A stretch of DNA of 64,000 nucleotides from Melanopsichium pennsylvanicum. Lineage: Eukaryota; Basidiomycota; Ustilaginomycetes; Ustilaginales. The position numbers and the translations under genes were made by a program. Position 1 is the stretch's first letter; every line of letters begins with the position of its first letter. The stretch spans positions 124,001-188,000 of the forward strand of contig OAPG01000008.1 of assembly GCA_900208305.1 (NCBI GenBank), in the 5' to 3' direction. Shown here in pieces: positions 57,957-64,000 of this stretch. Below the pieces are notes generated by a model. It did not search any database. It was not told the origin of the DNA and worked only from the letters and a program-made list of their open reading frames with translations.

Positions 57957-60900
57957 ATGTCGCCTTCATCCACCAACTCCAATCTCTCCTCAATATCACC
58001 AAATACACAACATTCGCTGGTCGACTCTTGTCCGCCTCAAAGATCCAATTTCTACGCCCGTTTCAGTCGTCGCCAAACAACACCCATCAACTTGAATCAT
58101 TCCTCTTCGTTTGCCGCCACCACTTCCAATCTTTTGGCTACGAATACTGGTTCCAGCCTTTCCCACCTCCTTCGCAGCTCTTCCTCTTCTCAGCTGCCTT
58201 TGCATTCATCCGCACCATCCCAATCCAACAATTCCCACCCATCCACCATTCAACCCCACATCAGGCTCACCTCGACCAATCTAGCCACATCCAGCTCCAA
58301 CAACTTTAATACCAACACAAATATGACCACCACCAACGCTTCCTCCACACAAATCACATCCACTAGCGCCGGTGGCAGCGCTCTCGGTCGCATGTTCCGC
58401 CGTTACAGCCAAGGCGGTGCGGCGCGTGCTGAAAATCAGCGTCCTTCCACGCGCGATCGCGACCGCGACACATTCAATGTACAGCCAAACAACAGCTCAC
58501 CCGCTCTCGACAGAGATAACGCCAGTCCAATGCGTACCTCCATCAACCCCTATCCGGTTGCTGCTGCTTCTTCAGAATCGCCCTCTGTACTTCGCTCTAC
58601 CTCGCATGCTAGTGGTTCGTCTATTCACCCCTCTCTTGATGCTGCTGACGCTCCCTTTTCAGCTTCTCGTACGTTGGCTTCTATGCCGTCTGCATCCGCA
58701 AACGCTGTTGCTGTTTCTGCTGCTACTGCTACACCATCCCCTTTGCCAGCATTCGCTCCCGCATCTGCATCTGGCGCTTCACAAAACCTCAACTCTCCTT
58801 CTCAAAATCGCGCCCATCCAGATGTAGCTTCTACCCATCCAATTGCTGCTACTTCAACTAGTTCCGCCTCACCCGCAGTCTCTCGTCCACTCAATAGTAT
58901 GCACCGCATTCGCCTCGTACCCCACCTTGAAGCCACCCGTTCGCTCCATTTCGAGCCCATCGAGCGAGATCTCAAACAAGGCGTCGGTGTCGTAAAAGTG
59001 GGTCGATTCACAGATCGACAACCCGCAGCACGCGATCCAGTAGTAGCTACACTCACCGCCTCAACCGGTGCGCCACACGAGCCCACCTCATCAAGCGATT
59101 TCGGATCGGCCGTGGCGCCGCCCTCACGCGGTCAACCCGGAGCACGAGGTGGTGCCATTCCCATCAGCGGCAGCCATGGCGGCGGTGGCCGCATCGACTC
59201 TTCGCGCATCGCCTTCAAGAGCAAAGTCGTCAGCCGAGGTCACGCCGAAATCTGGTGTGAACCTGGTGGAAATTTTTTCATTCGCGACACCAAATCTTCT
59301 TCCGGCACTTTTCTCAATCACATCCGCCTCTCGGCACCCAACATGGAGTCCAAGCCCTTCCCCATAAAGGACGGAGACGTGATTCAGCTCGGTGTAGACT
59401 ACCAAGGCGGCACAGAAGAGATCTACCGATGTGTCAAGATGCGTGTCGAGCTAAACCGAGGCTGGCAGCGTGAGGCCAACCAATTCAACGTCAACGCCTT
59501 GCGCCAGTTGCGTGCGCTCCAAGGCACTTCGCTGTCACCTCCTCAACACAAGCCAACAGCGGTTTCAGCGCCACTGCCCACCAACAGACAAGTCGTGAGC
59601 GTCACCGACTGCTGCATCTGCTTGTTCTCAGTCACGGTCTGCCAAGCTCTTTTCATTGCACCTTGCTCACACGTATTTCACTACAAGTGCATTCGGCCCT
59701 TGCTCAACCTTCATCATCCAGGTTTCTCATGCCCACTTTGCCGCACTTTTGCTGATTTGGATGCGGATGTCGAGGAGGACGAGGCTTGGCAGGCGGCGCT
59801 ATTGCACGAGGCCGCTGCAGCCGAAGCCAGGCTCGCACAGGGCAAGCAGCCGCTCGAGGTAAGCACACCCGCTGTAGAAATCGATGCACCCATCACTGCT
59901 ACGCTACCCCCCACTCTGATCACCGCCATCCTGAACGATAATGCGTCAGCGACAACGAGTTCACCTGCTCCAGGTGTCAATGTGGCCGCAGCAAGATCGT
60001 CGCTAGGATCCACTGCATCTCCAGTGCTGACACCAAGTTTGAACCCATCACTAGCAAGAGGCACCGCAGCTTTGAACAAGCGAAAAAACGACTGGGCGCG
60101 ACCCGATACTGCAGTGGGATCCAGTGCAGGTCCTTTGGCCGCAGACGAGACGTTTGTTGTGAACCATGAGGCCGAGACTGCGGCCATGTCAAACCACGTT
60201 CAATGCATGTCAGAGGAGCTTGGCGAGATGGTCGTCACCGATCGCCTCTTGAACGAGCACACCACCGCATCCGCCGACGCGCCACTAACCATGCTCGGTG
60301 CTTCGCTTCAGCAGCCAGTCGGCCCAGGCGCCAGTGAAACTGGCTCGCCTATCCGCCGAGGCTCCGGTCCCATCGCCATCGGAGGTGGCGAGCGAACCAT
60401 GCGGTCATCATCTCAACTCGCCGCTGGACTCGGAGCTGCCGCGACGCTGGCAAGCTTGGAAGAAGGCTGGACACCCACAGGCGGATTCTCGCCTGGTCTA
60501 CAAGAAGCAGGTACTCCGCTCAACCACACTTTTCTGAGCACGTTGGCAGAGGCGCCACACATGACGGCGGGTGGACCCTCCAACACTTCACCCTCGCAGG
60601 ATTTTCCAACAGGCCGATCGGCACCGGCCCAACAGACTCTAGTGCCGGCCATCATTCCGGTGGAACCCAGCCGAACTAGGGCGGCGGGTGAGAATGGTGC
60701 GACCAATGTTGAACGGAGCAAGAGGTCCAGCGATGGTGGGGAGGATGTGGATACGGCAGAGGAGGAGGTGTCCGGGCCAGCGGGCACCCCGGCCTTTGCC
60801 AATGCAGTTGGCGCTGGACACGCCAAAGGCAAAGCCAAGTCGTCTTTGATGGGAAATGATCATCAAAAGGACGCTCTCGCGGACTCGAGCATCAAACTTC

Positions 60901-61238
60901 CGCACGTGGCTCATGGGGCAGCTTTGTTCGGCGCAAAGTCAACGGCAACCCAGCGTGGTAGATCGCGTAGCCGTAGCCGAGCAGGAAAAGGATCTATCCC
61001 ATCCGACTCGGACGATCCATGCGAAGCAGCGCCCTTCCAGCCGTACGAACATCGTGCCGTACCTCGCACCGGACCGAATCTGAATGCGAGTGCGTATATG
61101 AGAGACCAAACAAGCAACGTAGGCAATAGGCAAGTGGGAGGGGAAAGGGGAGCCGAGAGTGGCAGCCCGCCCACTTCACCAAGCGGAGGTGAGAGCAAGA
61201 TGGCGAGATTCAAAAGGAGAATTTCGCATGCCATGTGA
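57957..61238 (+). CDS. DMA1: FHA-RING E3 ubiquitin ligase Dma1/Dma2 (Chfr/RNF8-like)
   Basis: Dma proteins bind phosphothreonine through FHA and ubiquitinate targets at the spindle and septin checkpoints. 1093 residues. A long Ser/Ala/Thr-rich N-terminus precedes the FHA domain at about 318-490 (RIRLVPHLEATRSLHFEP, VGRFTDR, SKVVSRGHAEIW, KSSSGTFLNHIRLS). It carries a Gly-rich insertion at about 365-420 between the first strands and the SRGH motif. A linker (WQREANQFNVNALRQLRALQ) leads to a C3HC4-type RING at about 543-598 (CCICL, CSHVFHYKCI, CPLCR). A 500-residue disordered C-terminus follows, much longer than the yeast proteins. The ATG at 57957 is the first in frame; no intron. Confidence 0.92.
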   Translation: MSPSSTNSNLSSISPNTQHSLVDSCPPQRSNFYARFSRRQTTPINLNHSSSFAATTSNLLATNTGSSLSHLLRSSSSSQLPLHSSAPSQSNNSHPSTIQPHIRLTSTNLATSSSNNFNTNTNMTTTNASSTQITSTSAGGSALGRMFRRYSQGGAARAENQRPSTRDRDRDTFNVQPNNSSPALDRDNASPMRTSINPYPVAAASSESPSVLRSTSHASGSSIHPSLDAADAPFSASRTLASMPSASANAVAVSAATATPSPLPAFAPASASGASQNLNSPSQNRAHPDVASTHPIAATSTSSASPAVSRPLNSMHRIRLVPHLEATRSLHFEPIERDLKQGVGVVKVGRFTDRQPAARDPVVATLTASTGAPHEPTSSSDFGSAVAPPSRGQPGARGGAIPISGSHGGGGRIDSSRIAFKSKVVSRGHAEIWCEPGGNFFIRDTKSSSGTFLNHIRLSAPNMESKPFPIKDGDVIQLGVDYQGGTEEIYRCVKMRVELNRGWQREANQFNVNALRQLRALQGTSLSPPQHKPTAVSAPLPTNRQVVSVTDCCICLFSVTVCQALFIAPCSHVFHYKCIRPLLNLHHPGFSCPLCRTFADLDADVEEDEAWQAALLHEAAAAEARLAQGKQPLEVSTPAVEIDAPITATLPPTLITAILNDNASATTSSPAPGVNVAAARSSLGSTASPVLTPSLNPSLARGTAALNKRKNDWARPDTAVGSSAGPLAADETFVVNHEAETAAMSNHVQCMSEELGEMVVTDRLLNEHTTASADAPLTMLGASLQQPVGPGASETGSPIRRGSGPIAIGGGERTMRSSSQLAAGLGAAATLASLEEGWTPTGGFSPGLQEAGTPLNHTFLSTLAEAPHMTAGGPSNTSPSQDFPTGRSAPAQQTLVPAIIPVEPSRTRAAGENGATNVERSKRSSDGGEDVDTAEEEVSGPAGTPAFANAVGAGHAKGKAKSSLMGNDHQKDALADSSIKLPHVAHGAALFGAKSTATQRGRSRSRSRAGKGSIPSDSDDPCEAAPFQPYEHRAVPRTGPNLNASAYMRDQTSNVGNRQVGGERGAESGSPPTSPSGGESKMARFKRRISHAM

Positions 61239-62129
61239 GGACTCTGTCCTTGGTCAATGACGCTGAAGCAGCTTCACTCTTTGGATGGGTTTGGAAACGT
61301 TGTTTTAGTATGCGTTCTTTATCAGTCAAGTAGCAAGCAGCAGAATTTGCAGAAACTTTTTTTTTTCTTTTTTTTTTTATCCTGTTCTTTTTTCTTTTTC
61401 TTCTTCTCCTCATGAAATAAGATCAAGCACCGTTTGCGCATCGATGTGACGGATTGTGGTAGCACGACTTTTACTTTGAAATAAGAAGCTTGAACTTGTG
61501 AGGAATTTGAATCTTTGAGTAGCACATCACGCAATAAATACTGTCAGCCGAGGAGGCAGTCACAGTTGCATGTGACACGCGCACACGGTCGAGAGCTCAG
61601 TTGTGAGTGTCAGGGTCCAGCGTCTTAGCTTTCCTCATGCAGTCAGAGTCACTCAACTCTACTCAGCCCTCCAGACCACCATCTAATCATATCTTGCTCG
61701 GTATTCTGCGCCTTGACAACCGCACTTGCTCTTTCCTGCGCTAGCTACAGAGGCGCGAGGACAGTCCCGAATAGGGCTCAGAACATAGCAAACTTACTTT
61801 TGGCTCTTTACCACCTCCAACTAGATCAAAACGCTTTGGGTGATCTCCAATCTGGCTGCATACGAGAGTCAGCCACTTATTTGCGTCTTTCATTGCTTTT
61901 TTAACTTGTCGGTTGGCCTTTCCATGAAGGCAGCCCACCCCTTTGTCAAGCCGTACTTGTCCCTCAGCTGCTTCAAAGCAGCCACCCACAACTAACCTTG
62001 CTGGTCGCGATGTACTAGGACGATAGCTTGTTTACTCTCCAGACGGATCGCAAGCTGCATTACGACGGCCCTTGAACCCAGATTACCGATATACTCCAAC
62101 GCTGGGCTGTGGCGACCTATCTCAACCAC
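61239..62129. other. DMA1 to ATG11 spacer
   Basis: About 890 bp. Long T-runs (61357-61410) mark the DMA1 3' flank. Possible 5' UTR of ATG11 lies in the last 450 bp; short open frames there lack support. Confidence 0.5.
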
Positions 62130-64000
62130 ATGAGGGTCATTCGAGCCCACGACGGTCGCTCGATTGTCGTCAATCAGCCCCTCTCCCAATTCGCCTACCT
62201 TGATGATCTCCTTGACACCCTCTCACTCGCAACAGAGATCCCATCCGATGCCATCATCTGTATGACCTCAGATGGGAGCCAGCTCAAACAAGAGCTCCTC
62301 GATCGAATCATCCAAGAGACCACCACTTGTTTCTCTGCATCTTCCTCCACCGCCGCTGCCAGACCCAACCCAGCAGTATCAACACATCAAGATGGCTCCG
62401 CCGAGTCGAATCCATACGAATTCTTTGTCTATAATCGTGACTTTCTCTACACAGACCCATCAGAATTAGCTGCCGAGCTGGCAGAACATACGGTCGTCGA
62501 ACCAGCACCCTCGAGGCCAGATGCCGAGCTGTCGTTTCCTCCCACACCAAAGTCACTTGAAGCGCTCGTCAGCTGGTCAACAGAGCAAGCGGACCTTATC
62601 ACCGCGCATGAGCATATTTGTGGAGACTTGCTGCAACGCATCACACTCATTGCACGCAGTCTTCAAGTGGCATTGGCCAACCTTCGAGATCATGCAGACA
62701 ACATCGAAAAGGGTGCCAAGGCGCTCATCGATGATGTCGCCCAGAAGGAGCTGTCCAGGATGCAGACTCTACTGCAGGGGTATGAGCGCGACCTGAGGAT
62801 CCTCAGCATGGTATCCATCCATCCTCGACTTCAATCAGCCAACGCTGCCGCCGTGTCATCCTCATCCACCACACAAAATGGCAGCAGCAACGCTCAATCG
62901 GCAGCAGCCAGACCAAAGCATCGCACTCTGGGAGACTACATCAGCAAGTCCAAGATGAGCGCAGTGGCCGATGCATGCAATCGCGTGTATTCGGAGCTGC
63001 GCGAACGCATCGAGCGCATCGACACAGACCTCTCGCTCGTACGGAATGACACACACGGCTTGACCGAAGAGGTGCAGGCCACAACCCCACAAGTGGCCGA
63101 CGAGACTCATCGGCGTGTCGTTGAAGCAGAGGTGCGTTCACGCCAACTGCACGAATTCATCCATTCGACATGCTCGCCAGATGCACAAGGCTGGCCTGTC
63201 GCCGACAAGCTCGATCAAGAGACTTTTGAAGAGATTGTCAACAGCGCCAACGAGCTTTTTACACTCGACCAAGTGGCACGAGAAGGCGTTCAGCGTTTGA
63301 CGCAGGACCGCAATGATATTCTCGAGCGAAGCTTGCATCTCCTCATCGACATCTCTGAGATTCAATCCGAGTTCACCGAGACTGGCTCCTTGCTTGCTGC
63401 TATCGACGCTGATTTGCATTCCAACAAGCTCGACGGTTTTAAGCATCTACACCGTCTCAAGAACATGCTCTGGGCGTACGGAGCCACCGTGGTCGAAGTG
63501 GTAAGGAGGCGCGAGTTTGCAAAGCATTTTCTTGGCAAGTCCCAGTCGCTTGCTGAGCTTATGGCCAAGTTGTCAGCCTCTGAATGGAAGCGAAGGCAAT
63601 TCTATCGCAGCGACGTGTCAACGCTCTTGCCTTGGGAGGTCAAAGGTATGGATGACAAGCCTCCCAGTCTTGAAATCACAACACCGCGCGTCAGCAGCCA
63701 AGGTATGGCCGACTTGGGAATCGCCGATCTGGAGGCGCTGTATGAATTGCTAGATCAAGTCGACCTCAGACTGCGTCAAGACCCGGACGGTGCTGCAGCT
63801 GATGCCAGTCCTATTCCTGAAGTCAAGGCTGCTCTACAGTCGCTTGCCGCAGCACTGCAGGATCTGAACGACGAGTTCATCCACCTTGTCAACCTTCAAC
63901 TCCTCAATCAACGAGATAAAGAAGATGGATCGGACGTCGACAGCGATCAAAGTGGCTCGGACACGTCCATCCAAGCACGAAAACGATTCCGTAGACGCCA
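62130..64000 (+). CDS. ATG11: Autophagy scaffold Atg11 (N-terminal part, runs off the window)
   Basis: Atg11 scaffolds selective autophagy by linking cargo receptors to Atg1 and Atg9. The frame is open from the ATG at 62130 to the last base (623 codons), so the 3' part is missing. The N-terminus has the ubiquitin-like start MRVIRAHDGRSIVVNQPLSQ, later SDAIICMTSDGSQLKQELLD, then NPYEFFVYNRDFLY, all as in fungal Atg11. The rest seen here is mostly helical and coiled coil (ALVSWSTEQADLITAHEHIC, QTLLQGYERDLRIL). Its size and layout fit the Atg11/FIP200 N-terminal half. The conserved C-terminal claw domain would lie beyond the window. Confidence 0.88.
   Translation, partial: MRVIRAHDGRSIVVNQPLSQFAYLDDLLDTLSLATEIPSDAIICMTSDGSQLKQELLDRIIQETTTCFSASSSTAAARPNPAVSTHQDGSAESNPYEFFVYNRDFLYTDPSELAAELAEHTVVEPAPSRPDAELSFPPTPKSLEALVSWSTEQADLITAHEHICGDLLQRITLIARSLQVALANLRDHADNIEKGAKALIDDVAQKELSRMQTLLQGYERDLRILSMVSIHPRLQSANAAAVSSSSTTQNGSSNAQSAAARPKHRTLGDYISKSKMSAVADACNRVYSELRERIERIDTDLSLVRNDTHGLTEEVQATTPQVADETHRRVVEAEVRSRQLHEFIHSTCSPDAQGWPVADKLDQETFEEIVNSANELFTLDQVAREGVQRLTQDRNDILERSLHLLIDISEIQSEFTETGSLLAAIDADLHSNKLDGFKHLHRLKNMLWAYGATVVEVVRRREFAKHFLGKSQSLAELMAKLSASEWKRRQFYRSDVSTLLPWEVKGMDDKPPSLEITTPRVSSQGMADLGIADLEALYELLDQVDLRLRQDPDGAAADASPIPEVKAALQSLAAALQDLNDEFIHLVNLQLLNQRDKEDGSDVDSDQSGSDTSIQARKRFRRR

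Overview
The window is genomic DNA of a basidiomycete fungus, most likely a smut (Ustilaginaceae). This is inferred from gene content (intron-poor RLI1, SKN7, NUM1, VTS1, DMA1, ATG11 and ATG27 homologues), from short introns with GTRAGT donors and CTGAC branch points, and from chromodomain Ty3/gypsy elements. No database was consulted. Positions 1-14334 are a nest of LTR retrotransposons; 17353-64000 are ordinary host genes.

Retroelement block. RT-C (1010-6628, plus strand) is a chromovirus whose pol frame is cut at 1010 by RT-A; it keeps RT, RNase H, integrase, chromodomain and an 802-bp 3' LTR (5827-6628). RT-A (1-1009) is the 3' end of a second family with a 430-bp LTR (580-1009). RT-B (6861-14329, minus strand) belongs to the same family as RT-A and is complete: two 430-bp LTRs differing at 3 positions by eye, and a 5-bp target duplication AGTGG. 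RT-B has a textbook -1 frameshift site at the end of gag (GGGAAAC, then the stop, a 5-nt spacer and a perfect 12-bp hairpin). It also has a probable self-priming site, and a protease that has lost most of its length with a frame change.

Both RT-B and RT-C, which are different families, carry an extra gene between pol and the 3' LTR on the strand opposite pol. Both extra genes contain introns, and when spliced both encode a six-cysteine motif CX2CX6C-Xn-CX2CX7C resembling a Zn2Cys6 cluster. RT-A carries the start of the same gene. This shared accessory gene is the most unusual feature of the window.

14335-17352 is mostly non-coding DNA with a cluster of GAGCCAAAT repeats and a tRNA-like sequence. 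From 17353 the layout is: enolase (+), ERV25 p24 protein (-), NOP10 (+), Josephin/ataxin-3 deubiquitinase (-), ATG27 (+), a small Myb/SANT-like gene (+), RLI1 (-), intron-containing tRNA-Ser(GCU) (-), a GPI-anchored secreted glycoprotein (+), VTS1 (+), NUM1 (+), SKN7 (+), a TUL1/DSC1 membrane E3 ligase (-), NTR1/TFIP11 (+), a small basic protein (-), DMA1 (+) and the 5' part of ATG11 (+, running off the end).

The host genes are housekeeping and regulatory functions (glycolysis, secretion, ribosome biogenesis and recycling, mRNA decay, nuclear migration, two-component signalling, ubiquitin ligases, splicing, autophagy) and do not form a cluster. Spaces between them are mostly 0.4-2.3 kb, with simple repeats and pyrimidine tracts.
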